Shown: positions 34,176 to 42,917 of the stretch, in pieces
Layout of the letters: each line of letters begins with the position of its first letter
Position numbering within the stretch: position 1 is the first letter of the stretch
Source of the DNA: Streptomyces sp. Tue6028
GTDB taxonomy: Bacteria > Actinomycetota > Actinomycetes > Streptomycetales > Streptomycetaceae
Assembly (NCBI RefSeq): GCF_002300165.1
Contig: NZ_MLCE01000021.1
Location: forward strand, 1-64,000
Direction: 5' to 3'
DNA length: 64,000 nt
Translations under genes and position numbers: made by a program
The notes under the pieces: model-generated
Seen by the model: the letters and a program-made list of their open reading frames with translations, nothing else
What the model was told of the DNA's origin: nothing
Databases searched by the model: none

Positions 34176-35891
34176 TCAGTACGGGGCCTGCCATGTCACC
34201 GTCGTGCCGGAACCGCCCTCGCCGATGCCCGGTCCGTACGAGCTGTCGCCGCCCAGGGACTCGGCGCGTCGCGCTAGGTTCCGCAGCCCGCTGCGCCGGC
34301 CGCCCTCCGGGATGCCGACGCCGTCGTCGGCGACGGTGAGCCGGACGCCCTGCCGCCCGTCCGGCAGCCGCGCGGCCGCGTCGACCGTGACGTCGATCCG
34401 GGAAGCCCCGGAGTGGCGGAAGGCGTTGGACAGGGCCTCGCGCAGCGCGGCGATCAGGTTCTTGCAGGTGAGCTCGCCGACCGCGGTGTCGACGGGGCCG
34501 ACGAAGCGGTGGCCGGGCTTGAAGCCCAGCGGCACGGCGGCCATGTCGATCTCGCGCAGGATCCGGGTGCGCAGTCCGGACGGCGGCTCCTCGGAACCCG
34601 GCTGGAGCGCGAAGACGGCCGTGCGGATCTCCTGGATGGTGACGTCGAGTTCGTCGACCACCCGTCCGACGCCCTCCCGCACCTCGGGCAGGGCCGACCC
34701 CCGCTGTGCGCTCTCCAGCATCATCCCGGTGCTGAACAGCCGCTGGATGACGAGATCGTGCAGATCCCGGGCGATCCGGTCGCGGTTCTCGAACACCGCG
34801 AGCCGCTCACGGTCGCGCTGGGTCTCGGCCACCATCAGCGCGAGCGCGGCCTGTGAGGCGAACTGCGCCGCCAGGACCCGTTCGGTCCCGGTGAAGGGCC
34901 GGCCGTCCTCGGCACGGGGCAGGACGAGGGCCCCCAGCAGCCGGCCGTCGCTCTGCAACGGCAGCATCATGATCGGTCCGTAGCCGCGGGCGAGGTCCGT
35001 GATCATGCGCGGCTCGGTGGCGGCGTCCTCGACGAACACCGGCTTTCCGTCGAGGAGTTCGGCGACGACCTGGCTCTCCGGCGGGACGACCACGCCGAGC
35101 GCCTTCGACGGATGGGCCGAGGAGACCGCGACAATCTCCAGACCACCCTCCACGGCGGGCAGCATCACGATCCCCGCGGCCGAGCGGGCCAGCCGGCGGG
35201 CCTGTTCGGCGACCACCTGGAGCGCGTCCTCGGCGTCGTCGCCCGCCAGGAGTGCCGTGGTGACGGCCACCGAGCCGTCGATCCACCGCTCGCGCTGCTG
35301 GGCGGCCTCGTACAGCCTGGCGTTGCCGATGGCGATGCCCGCCTCCGCCGCCAGGACGCGGACCAGATGGAGGTCGTAGTCGGTGAACGGACGGCCGTCC
35401 CGCTTCTCGGCCAAGTACAGATTGCCGAAGATCGCGCCCTGCACCCTGATCGGGACGCCCAGGAAGCTCCGCATCGGCGGGTGGTGCTCGGGGAGGCCGC
35501 AGGCGCGCGCGTCGTCCGCCAGGTTCGTGAGCCGTACCGGATCCGGGTCGTGGATGAGCGCCCCGAGGAGACCGCTCTGCCCGTCGGGGAGGCGCCCGAT
35601 CCTCTGGGCGGTGTCCTCGTCCACGCCGTAGTACACGAAGTCCGCGAGCCCCTCCTCGTCCTCCGCCGCGACTCCCAGACCCGCGTAGCGGGCGTTCGTC
35701 AGCTCGGCCGCCGTCGCGCAGATCCGGTTGAGGGTGGCGTGCAGTTCGAGGCCCGAGCCGACCGATCGCAGGGCCTCCAGCAGTTGCGGCACCCGCGCGG
35801 TCAGCTCCGTGGACAGCCCACGCAGGCCGCGGGTCGTCGCGACCGCCGCGTCCGGGCTGCCGTCGGATGAGCGCGGGGCGGGAGCTGCCAT
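34176..35891 (-). CDS. DevS/DosT-like GAF-GAF sensor histidine kinase
   Basis: A 571-residue kinase. Two GAF domains lie at about 55-205 and 215-360; the segment LPEHHPPMRSFLGVPIRV and GNLYLAEK are near-identical in style to mycobacterial DevS/DosT, which bind haem and sense O2, NO and CO. HisKA_3 follows with phospho-acceptor His in RIARDLHDLVIQRLFS, then HATPase_c (about 470-570). There is no response regulator beside it. The start lies only 42 bases after cydDC, so it is probably the last gene of the cyd operon. Confidence 0.9.
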   Translation of the reverse strand: MAAPAPRSSDGSPDAAVATTRGLRGLSTELTARVPQLLEALRSVGSGLELHATLNRICATAAELTNARYAGLGVAAEDEEGLADFVYYGVDEDTAQRIGRLPDGQSGLLGALIHDPDPVRLTNLADDARACGLPEHHPPMRSFLGVPIRVQGAIFGNLYLAEKRDGRPFTDYDLHLVRVLAAEAGIAIGNARLYEAAQQRERWIDGSVAVTTALLAGDDAEDALQVVAEQARRLARSAAGIVMLPAVEGGLEIVAVSSAHPSKALGVVVPPESQVVAELLDGKPVFVEDAATEPRMITDLARGYGPIMMLPLQSDGRLLGALVLPRAEDGRPFTGTERVLAAQFASQAALALMVAETQRDRERLAVFENRDRIARDLHDLVIQRLFSTGMMLESAQRGSALPEVREGVGRVVDELDVTIQEIRTAVFALQPGSEEPPSGLRTRILREIDMAAVPLGFKPGHRFVGPVDTAVGELTCKNLIAALREALSNAFRHSGASRIDVTVDAAARLPDGRQGVRLTVADDGVGIPEGGRRSGLRNLARRAESLGGDSSYGPGIGEGGSGTTVTWQAPY

Positions 35892-35933
35892 GCCTTGAGC
35901 CTAATTAGTCCCCTTTGCAAGGGAAAGTCGGCT

Positions 35934-38900
35934 TCATGGGTGCGCGGCGGCGGTCAGGGGCCCGGCTCCGAGCAGCAGATCTCCTGCCGCCTCCCGTTCC
36001 ACCATGTCCCGCAGCGGTCCTTCGGCGGCGGCCAGCCGAGCGTACGGACCGCGCTGGACCACGCGTCCCTCCACGAGCACGATCACCTCGTCCACCGCGT
36101 CGAGACCGGCCAGCCGATGCGTGATCAGCAGCGTCGTACGTCCTTCGGTCGCGGCCAGCAGGTCCGCGGTGAGCGCGTCGGCCGTCGGCAGGTCGAGATG
36201 CTCCGCGGGCTCGTCGAGGACGAGCACGGGGAAGTCGGCGAGGAGCGCCCTCGCCAGCGCGAGCCGCTGGCGCTGACCGCCGGACAGCCGGGCCCCGTGC
36301 TCGCCGATCAGGGTGTCGAGGCCGTCGGGCAGGCCGTCCGCCCACTCCAGGAGCCGGGCCCGGGCGAGCGCGTCACGCAGTCCGGCCTCGTCGGCGTCCT
36401 TCCGGGCCAGCAGCAGGTTCTCCCGGACGGTGCTGTCGAAGAGGTGGGCGTCCTGGGCGCAGAGCCCGATCAGACGGCGTACGGCGTCCCCGTCCATCGC
36501 GGCGGCGTCCGTGCCACCCAGCGTGCAGGTCCCCGCGCTCGCGTCCAGGAAGCGCAGCAGTACCTGCGCGAGCGTGGTCTTGCCGGACCCGGAGGGGCCC
36601 ACGACGGCGATGCGTCGGCCCTGTTCGAGAGTCAGGTCGACGTCGGCGAGCGCGTCCCGGTCCTGTCCCTCGTGGCGCGCCCGCAGCCCCCGCACACGCA
36701 GCGGGAACGGCGAGGCGGGCGCGGGCTGCGGCCGCAACGGTTCGCGTACGGGCTCGGGGGCGTCCAGCACCTCGTACACGCGCTCCGCGCTCCTGCGCAC
36801 CCGCTGCCGGTACTGGACGGCGAGGGGCAGCCCGAGGACGGCCTCGAACGCGGCCAGCGGGGTGAGGACGACGACGGCCATCGCGACACCGCTCAGGCGC
36901 CCGGCGGCGACCGCCTGCGCACCCGCGAGGGCCGTGGCCGCGACGGTCAGCCCGCACACGAGTGCCGTCAGCCCGTCGCCGAGCGCGGTCGCGGTGGCGC
37001 CCCGGGAGGCGAGGCGGGTGAGTACGGCGTCGGCCCTGCGCGCCTCGGCGGTACGGGCCGGAAGCGCGCCCGCGACGGTCAACTCCGCCGTTCCCGTGAG
37101 CAGATCGGCCACCTTCGTCGCCAGGACGCCCCGTGCGGGCGCGAGCCGCAGCTCGGCCCTCCGGGCGACGGCTCCGGTCACCAGGGGGACACCGACCCCG
37201 GCCGCGAGCAGCCCGAGAGCGAGGGCGGCACCGGCCTCCGGCAGCAGCCAGGCCGTGAAACCGACGGAGGCGGCGGAGACGACGAGCGCGGCTCCGGCGG
37301 GCAGCAGCCAGCGCAGCCAGTAGTCCTGCAACGCGTCCACATCGGCGACGAGCCGCGACAGCAGATCGCCGCGCCGGGTCGTCCGCAGTCCGGCGGGCGC
37401 CAGGCGCTCGACGCGCCGGTAGACCGCGACCCGTGTGTCGGCCAGCATCCGCAGCACCGCGTCGTGGGACACGAGCCGCTCCGCGTAACGGAAGACGGCC
37501 CGTCCGATGCCGAACGCCCGCGTCGCCGTCACGGCCACCATCAGATACAGCACGGGCGGCTGCTGGGACGCCCGCGAGATGAGCCAGCCGGACGTCGCCA
37601 TCAGCCCGACGGCGCTTCCGAGGGCGAGGCTGCCGAGGAGCAGGGCCAGCGCGAGCGGCCCGCGCCGGGGAGCGGCCATCGCGCGCACCCGCGCGAGCAC
37701 ACCGCCCCGTGTCGACAGGACCGTTCCGGAGGCGGCCCCCTCGACCGCCGGTTCCACGTCGTGAAGCGGACGCGCACGGCCCGACTCCTCGGAGCCGGGT
37801 ATCTCGACGAGCGCGCCGGCCTCCCTGGAGCGGGACGCCGGGACGCGCGGTCCGCCGTCCGTGGAGCCGGCCGTCCCGGGCTCCAGACGCACCACCCGGT
37901 CGGCCACCCCGAGCAGCGCCGGCCGGTGCACCACGAGCAGAACCGTGCGCCCCACGGCGAGCCGCCGCACGGCCTCCACGACCTCTGCCTCCGTCGCCCC
38001 GTCCAGCGCGGCCGTCGGCTCGTCGAGGAGCAGCACGGGCCGGTCGGCGAGGAACGCGCGCGCGAGGGCCAGGCGTTGGCGCTGACCGGCCGACAGCCCG
38101 GCACCGTCCTCGCCGAGGAGGGTGCCGGCGCCATCGGGCAGGGCATCGACGAAGGCCGCCGCGCCCGCGTCGGCGAGCGCCTGCCGCAGCGCCGCGTCGT
38201 CCGCGTCGGGCCGGGCCAGCCGTACGTTCTCGGCAATGGAACCGGCGTACAGGTGGGGACGCTGCGGCACCCAGGCGACCCGTGAGCGCCACTCGGCCAG
38301 GTCGGCCTCGGCGAGGTCGGTTCCGCCGATCCGTACGCGCCCCTCGTCGGGCTCCACGAATCCGAGCAGGACGTTCAGCAGCGTCGACTTGCCCACGCCG
38401 CTCGGCCCGACGAGAGCCACCGTCTCACCGGGTTCGACCGAGAAGGAGGCGTCCGAGACCGCGTCCGCCGAGCGCCCGGGGTACCGCACGGTCACGCCCT
38501 CGAAGTCGATCTCCCCCACCGGAACACGCAGCGCCCCGGAGGCCGGTGCCGGCGTCTCCAGGACGGAGAAGATCTCCTCCGCCGCCGCGAGTCCCTCGGC
38601 GGCGGCGTGATACTGCGCGCCCACCTGCCGCAGCGGCAGATACGCCTCGGGCGCCAGCACCAGGATCACCAGCCCCACGTACAGGTCCATCTCGCCGTGG
38701 ACGAGCCGCATACCGATGGTCACGGCGACCAGAGCGACCGAGATGGTGGCGAGCAGCTCCAGGGCGAACGACGACAGGAAGGCGATCCGCAGCGTCCGCA
38801 TGGTCGCCTGGCGGTACTCGCCGGTGATCTTCCTGATCGACTCGGCCTGCGCCTTGGCCCGGCCGAACACCTTGAGCGTGGGCAGTCCCGCGACGACGTC

Positions 38901-39533
38901 CAGGAAGTGCCCGGACAGGCGGGACAGCATCGTCCACTGCCGGTCCATCTGGGTTCGTGTGGCCCAGCCGATCAGCACCATGAAGAGGGGGATCAGCGGC
39001 AGCGTGCCGACGATGATCGCCGCCGAGACCCAGTCCTCTGTGACGATGCGCGCCAGCACGGCCACCGGAACCACCACCGAGAGTCCCAGCTGCGGCAGGT
39101 AGCGGGAGAAGTAGTCGTCGAGTGCGTCGACCCCTCGGGTGGCGAGGGCGATCAGCGACCCCGTCCGTTGGCCGCTCAGCCACCCCGGACCGAGCTCCGC
39201 GGCCCGGTCCAGCAGCCGGCCCCTGAGCTCCGACTTGACCGCCGCGCTCGCCCGGTGGGCGGCGAGCTCGGTCAGCCAGGCCACCACCGCACGGCCGGCC
39301 GCGACCGCCACCAGCAGCACCAGGGGTGTGCGCAGTTCGGCGACCGACAGGCCGTGCTGGAAGGCTCCGACCACGACCTCGGCGATGAGCATCGCTTGGG
39401 CGATGACCAGCGCCGCTCCGACGGCACCCAGCCCCACGACCGCCATGAGGAACAGGCGGGTGGCCCGGGCGTACCGGAGCAGACGCGGATCGATTGGTTT
39501 CACGTGAAACACACCCTTGGGCTCATCAGGCAC
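35934..39533 (-). CDS. cydDC: Fused CydD-CydC ABC exporter for cytochrome bd assembly
   Basis: A 1199-residue fusion of two ABC exporter half-molecules, common in Streptomyces. CydD: six-helix domain (about 25-330), Walker A GPSGVGKST, signature LSAGQRQR. CydC: second membrane domain (about 630-900), Walker A GPSGSGKTT, signature LSGGQRQR. It exports glutathione- or thiol-type reductant needed to assemble cytochrome bd. The GTG at 39533 abuts one parS site; another encodes FHVK at residues 9-12. GTG at about 39512 is a possible alternative start. Confidence 0.94.
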   Translation of the reverse strand: MPDEPKGVFHVKPIDPRLLRYARATRLFLMAVVGLGAVGAALVIAQAMLIAEVVVGAFQHGLSVAELRTPLVLLVAVAAGRAVVAWLTELAAHRASAAVKSELRGRLLDRAAELGPGWLSGQRTGSLIALATRGVDALDDYFSRYLPQLGLSVVVPVAVLARIVTEDWVSAAIIVGTLPLIPLFMVLIGWATRTQMDRQWTMLSRLSGHFLDVVAGLPTLKVFGRAKAQAESIRKITGEYRQATMRTLRIAFLSSFALELLATISVALVAVTIGMRLVHGEMDLYVGLVILVLAPEAYLPLRQVGAQYHAAAEGLAAAEEIFSVLETPAPASGALRVPVGEIDFEGVTVRYPGRSADAVSDASFSVEPGETVALVGPSGVGKSTLLNVLLGFVEPDEGRVRIGGTDLAEADLAEWRSRVAWVPQRPHLYAGSIAENVRLARPDADDAALRQALADAGAAAFVDALPDGAGTLLGEDGAGLSAGQRQRLALARAFLADRPVLLLDEPTAALDGATEAEVVEAVRRLAVGRTVLLVVHRPALLGVADRVVRLEPGTAGSTDGGPRVPASRSREAGALVEIPGSEESGRARPLHDVEPAVEGAASGTVLSTRGGVLARVRAMAAPRRGPLALALLLGSLALGSAVGLMATSGWLISRASQQPPVLYLMVAVTATRAFGIGRAVFRYAERLVSHDAVLRMLADTRVAVYRRVERLAPAGLRTTRRGDLLSRLVADVDALQDYWLRWLLPAGAALVVSAASVGFTAWLLPEAGAALALGLLAAGVGVPLVTGAVARRAELRLAPARGVLATKVADLLTGTAELTVAGALPARTAEARRADAVLTRLASRGATATALGDGLTALVCGLTVAATALAGAQAVAAGRLSGVAMAVVVLTPLAAFEAVLGLPLAVQYRQRVRRSAERVYEVLDAPEPVREPLRPQPAPASPFPLRVRGLRARHEGQDRDALADVDLTLEQGRRIAVVGPSGSGKTTLAQVLLRFLDASAGTCTLGGTDAAAMDGDAVRRLIGLCAQDAHLFDSTVRENLLLARKDADEAGLRDALARARLLEWADGLPDGLDTLIGEHGARLSGGQRQRLALARALLADFPVLVLDEPAEHLDLPTADALTADLLAATEGRTTLLITHRLAGLDAVDEVIVLVEGRVVQRGPYARLAAAEGPLRDMVEREAAGDLLLGAGPLTAAAHP
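39497..39510. other. parS site (perfect) inside the 5' end of cydDC
   Basis: GTTTCACGTGAAAC is the exact 14-bp Streptomyces ParB site. Its codons read Phe-His-Val-Lys near the N-terminus of the protein. Confidence 0.93.
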
Positions 39534-39547
39534 GTTTCACGTGAAAC
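39534..39547. other. parS site (perfect) just upstream of the cydDC start codon
   Basis: A second exact GTTTCACGTGAAAC, separated from the first by 23 bases and directly abutting the GTG codon, in the 31-base gap between cydB and cydDC. A ParB clamp here would cover the presumed ribosome-site DNA. Confidence 0.93.
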
Positions 39548-39564
39548 ATGCCCTGGGGTCGGAT

Positions 39565-40572
39565 TCAGTGCGCGGCATCCGGGGCGATGTGATGCGTACC
39601 GATCCGCTTGCGGAACACCCAGTAGGTCCACGACTGGTACAGCAGGACGAGCGGTGTGGCGATTCCCGCGCACCACGTCATGATCTTCAGGGTGTAGGGG
39701 CTCGACGAGGCATTGGTGACCGTCAGGCTCCAGTCGGGATTGAGCGAGGACGGCATGACGTCCGGGAAGAGCGCCAGGAAGAGCATCGCGACGGCCGCCA
39801 CGATGGTGAGACCCGACAGGATGAACGCCCAGCCCTCACGGCCGGCGTTGACCATCACCAGCGCGACGAGGAGTGCCGCCACGGCCACGATCAGCGCCAC
39901 CAGCGACGCGGTGTCACCGCTCTCGGCCTGGGTCCAGAGCAGGAAGCCCAGCGCCGCCACGGCGGTCACCACACCCAGCTTCAGTGCCAGCTTCCTCGCC
40001 CGTTCCCGGATCTCTCCGACGGTCTTGAGTCCCACGAACACCGTGCCGTGGAAGGTGAACAGCGTCAGGGTGACCAGACCACCGAGGAGCGCGTACGGGT
40101 TCAGCAGATCCCCGACGTTGCCCACGTACTCGAAGTGTTCGTCGATCTTCACTCCGCGCACGATGTTGCCGAAGGCCACGCCCCACAGGACCGCCGGGAT
40201 CAGCGAGGTCCAGAAGATCGCCGTCTCCCAGTTGCGCTGCCACTGCTCCTCGGGCCGCTTCGCCCGGTACTCGAAGGCGACACCGCGCACGATGAGGCAG
40301 ACAAGAATGATCAGCAACGGCAGATAGAAGCCGGAGAAGAGCGTGGCGTACCACTCGGGGAAGGCGGCGAAGGTCGCACCGCCCGCCGAGAGCAGCCACA
40401 CCTCGTTGCCGTCCCAGACGGGGCCGATCGTGTTGATCAGCACCCGCTTCTCGGGACGGTCCCGGGCCAGCAGCTTCGTCAGGATGCCGACTCCGAAGTC
40501 GAAGCCCTCCAGGAAGAAGTAGCCGGTCCACAGGACCGCGATGAGTACGAACCAGACGTCGTGAAGTTCCAT
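39565..40572 (-). CDS. cydB: Cytochrome bd oxidase subunit II
   Basis: A 335-residue membrane protein with about eight helices. WFVLIAVLWTGYFFLEGFDFGVG at the N-terminus (shown in part) and WDGNEVWLL are CydB landmarks. It pairs with CydA in the quinol oxidase that works at low oxygen and resists sulfide and NO. It follows cydA by 20 bases. Confidence 0.97.
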   Translation of the reverse strand: MELHDVWFVLIAVLWTGYFFLEGFDFGVGILTKLLARDRPEKRVLINTIGPVWDGNEVWLLSAGGATFAAFPEWYATLFSGFYLPLLIILVCLIVRGVAFEYRAKRPEEQWQRNWETAIFWTSLIPAVLWGVAFGNIVRGVKIDEHFEYVGNVGDLLNPYALLGGLVTLTLFTFHGTVFVGLKTVGEIRERARKLALKLGVVTAVAALGFLLWTQAESGDTASLVALIVAVAALLVALVMVNAGREGWAFILSGLTIVAAVAMLFLALFPDVMPSSLNPDWSLTVTNASSSPYTLKIMTWCAGIATPLVLLYQSWTYWVFRKRIGTHHIAPDAAH

Positions 40573-40592
40573 GACTCAGCAGCTCCCTGGGC

Positions 40593-42101
40593 CTAGTAGG
40601 AGAAGGCCATCGGCTTGTCGGCGTCCTGGGAGTCGCCGCCGATCCTGGTGGGCGGGTTGAGGTCGGCCTCGGTGAGTTCCGGCGGCCCGGCCTTGACGTA
40701 CTTCAGGAGCAGCTTGACCTCGACGACGGCGAGGATCGCGTAGAGCGCCGTGAAGACGATCATCGAGGTGAGTACCTCGCCCTGGGAGACGCCGGGGGAG
40801 ACCGCGTGCCGGGTCTGCAGCACGCCGTAGACGACCCACGGCTGACGGCCCATCTCGGTGAAGATCCAGCCCCAGGAGTTGGCGATCAGCGGGAAGCCCA
40901 GCGTCAGGATCGCGATGCGCCAGTACCACTTGGTGAGGTTCGGGCCGAGCGCCTTGTTCTTGAACAGCACCAGATGCGGCACCTCGTCCTCACCCACCCT
41001 CAGGTGCTGAGGCAGCATGAACTTCTTGCGCGTGAGCCAGAGTCCGACCAGGCCGATCGCGAAGGACGTCATGCCGAAGCCGATCATCCAGCGGAACGCC
41101 CAGAAGGTGACGGGGATGATGGGGCGGTAGTCGCCCGGACCGTACTTCTCCTGCTCGGCCTTGTTGGTGTCGTTGATGCCGGGAACGTACGAGGTGAAGT
41201 CGTCGTCGGCGAGGAACGACAGTATCCCCGGGATGGACAGCTCGACGGTGTTGTGGCCCTTGCTGACATCGCCGTAGGCGAAGATCGAGAACGGCGCGGC
41301 GTCCTGACCGTCCCACAGCGCCTCCGCGGCGGCCATCTTCATCGGCTGCTGCTTGAACATGACCTTGCCGAGGGTGTCACCGCTGATCGCGGTGAGCAGT
41401 CCGGCGATGACGACCGTGACCAGCCCCAGCCGCAGCGAGGTCTTCATCACGGGGATGTGCTTCTTGCGCAGCAGATGGAAGGCTGCGATGCCGACCATGA
41501 AGGCGCCACCGGTCAGGAAGGACGCGGTGAGCGTGTGGAACGCCTGGGTCAGCGCCGTGTTCTGGGTCAGCACCTGCCAGAAGTCGGTGAGTTCGGCACG
41601 TCCCCGCGCCCCGTTGATCTTGTAGCCGACGGGGTGCTGCATCCACGAGTTGGCCGCGAGGATGAAGTACGCGGACAGGATCGTGCCGATGGAGACCATC
41701 CAGATGCAGGCCAGGTGGAGCCTCTTCGGGAGCTTGTCCCAGCCGAAGATCCACAGCCCGATGAACGTGGACTCGAAGAAGAAGGCGATCAGAGCCTCGA
41801 AAGCGAGCGGGGCACCGAAGATGTCACCGACGAAGCGTGAGTAGTCGGACCAGTTCATGCCGAACTGGAACTCCTGCACGATGCCGGTGACGACACCCAT
41901 CGCGATGTTGATCAGGAAAAGCTTCCCCCAGAACTTGGTGGCCCTGAGGTACTTCTCCTTCTCCGTACGTACCCAGGCCGTCTGCAGGCCGGCCGTGAGG
42001 GCAGCGAGCGAGATGGTGAGAGGGACGAACAGGAAGTGGTAGACGGTGGTGATGCCGAACTGCCAGCGCGCCAGAGTCTCCGGCGCCAGAGCCAATTCCA
42101 C
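40593..42101 (-). CDS. cydA: Cytochrome bd oxidase subunit I
   Basis: A 502-residue membrane protein with about nine helices that binds the three haems. His22 (TTVYHFLF) corresponds to the b595 ligand; a later His (IAAFHLLRK) and the Met of TEMGRQPW match the b558 ligands. The Q-loop is short (KYGPGDYRP region), as in Gram-positive bd enzymes. It heads the operon cydA-cydB-cydDC-histidine kinase, behind a Rex operator 85 bases upstream. Confidence 0.97.
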   Translation of the reverse strand: MELALAPETLARWQFGITTVYHFLFVPLTISLAALTAGLQTAWVRTEKEKYLRATKFWGKLFLINIAMGVVTGIVQEFQFGMNWSDYSRFVGDIFGAPLAFEALIAFFFESTFIGLWIFGWDKLPKRLHLACIWMVSIGTILSAYFILAANSWMQHPVGYKINGARGRAELTDFWQVLTQNTALTQAFHTLTASFLTGGAFMVGIAAFHLLRKKHIPVMKTSLRLGLVTVVIAGLLTAISGDTLGKVMFKQQPMKMAAAEALWDGQDAAPFSIFAYGDVSKGHNTVELSIPGILSFLADDDFTSYVPGINDTNKAEQEKYGPGDYRPIIPVTFWAFRWMIGFGMTSFAIGLVGLWLTRKKFMLPQHLRVGEDEVPHLVLFKNKALGPNLTKWYWRIAILTLGFPLIANSWGWIFTEMGRQPWVVYGVLQTRHAVSPGVSQGEVLTSMIVFTALYAILAVVEVKLLLKYVKAGPPELTEADLNPPTRIGGDSQDADKPMAFSY

Positions 42102-42185
42102 GTCGTCAGTCTCCTTACGTCGCCGTGGTACAGCGGCAGTTTGCCCCCTTTGTCACGTACATCACGGGAGCAACCGGGACACGTT

Positions 42186-42201
42186 TGTGAACGCGTTCAC
42201 A
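42186..42201. promoter_or_regulatory. Rex operator (ROP) of the cyd operon
   Basis: TGTGAACGCGTTCACA is a perfect palindrome matching the S. coelicolor Rex consensus TGTGAAC-N2/3-TTCACA. Rex represses when NADH/NAD is low and leaves when NADH rises under oxygen limitation. It lies 85 bases upstream of cydA; a further GTGAA half-site is next to it. Confidence 0.93.
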
Positions 42202-42298
42202 TTCACAAGCAATTATGACGCATGGCCGTTCGAAGGGTGAGGGTGGGGGTCCCTAGTCGGTTCGAGGGCCTTCGGGGGCCTGGGGGCTTCCCTTGAAC

Positions 42299-42315
42299 TT
42301 CAACATAATGTTGAA
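42299..42315. promoter_or_regulatory. 17-bp perfect palindrome upstream of the cyclophilin-like gene
   Basis: TTCAACAT-A-ATGTTGAA ends eight bases before the ATG at 42324. Its symmetry, A/T content and position over the expected -10/+1 region suggest an operator for a winged-helix repressor (MarR or ArsR type). No such regulator is beside it. Confidence 0.6.
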
Positions 42316-42323
42316 TCCGCGGC

Positions 42324-42704
42324 ATGCAGATACGGATCTCCTGGCCCGCGGGAAACCTCACCGCGACCCTCGACGACACCCCGACCACCCAGGCGCTGCC
42401 GCTCTCCTCCACCGCCCGCACCTGGGGCGAGGAGGTCTACTTCGACACCGGGGTCGCGGTCGCCCGCGAAGCGGACGCCCGGGAGGTGGTCCCGCCGGGC
42501 ACGGTGGCCTTCTGGACCGACGGCGACGCTCTCGCCCTCCCCTACGGACCCACGCCGATCTCGCGAGGCGACGAGTGCCGCCTCGCGAGCCCGTGCAACG
42601 TCCTCGGCCGCCTCGACGGCGACGCTCACTCACTGGCCACGGTGCGCGACGGCGATCCCGTCCGAGTGGAACCCGTCGACGCCGGTGCTTCCGCGAGCCG
42701 GTAG
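42324..42704 (+). CDS. Cyclophilin-like fold protein (TM1367/DUF369 type)
   Basis: A 126-residue soluble beta-barrel protein. The characteristic stretches are GEEVYFDTG, GTVAFWTDGDALALPYGPTP and CNVLGRLDGD. These proteins share the cyclophilin fold, but the proline isomerase residues are not conserved and no function is known. The gene is divergent from cydA and starts at the first ATG after the 17-bp palindrome. Confidence 0.85.
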   Translation: MQIRISWPAGNLTATLDDTPTTQALPLSSTARTWGEEVYFDTGVAVAREADAREVVPPGTVAFWTDGDALALPYGPTPISRGDECRLASPCNVLGRLDGDAHSLATVRDGDPVRVEPVDAGASASR

Positions 42705-42917
42705 CCCCGACGGACCGGGGGGATGCCGACGGACCGGACACCGGCCGTCCTCCACCGGTGCGCTCGTCGGCCGACGGCCCGCGGCGAACCGGCCGCGACC
42801 GCGCGGGGCAGAGGCCCCGAGCGGACCGCGCGATGGCTCCGCCGGCCTGCGCCCCCGACCCGTGACGGCCTTTGCCGGCGCCGGCTGCTCACGGCGGCTC
42901 CCGGGGCTCCCGGCGGA

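Noticed and set aside
35895..38285. 796-codon open frame antisense to cydDC and the kinase end
   Set aside because: It lies wholly opposite strongly supported genes and its third positions are not GC-biased; a typical shadow frame of high-GC DNA.
36000..42100. Biosynthetic cluster or mobile element
   Set aside because: All genes are housekeeping or regulatory; there are no transposases, integrases, synthases or flanking repeats in the window.
42241..42300. tRNA-like stretch with GGTTCGAGGGCC
   Set aside because: No acceptor or anticodon stems can be formed around it.
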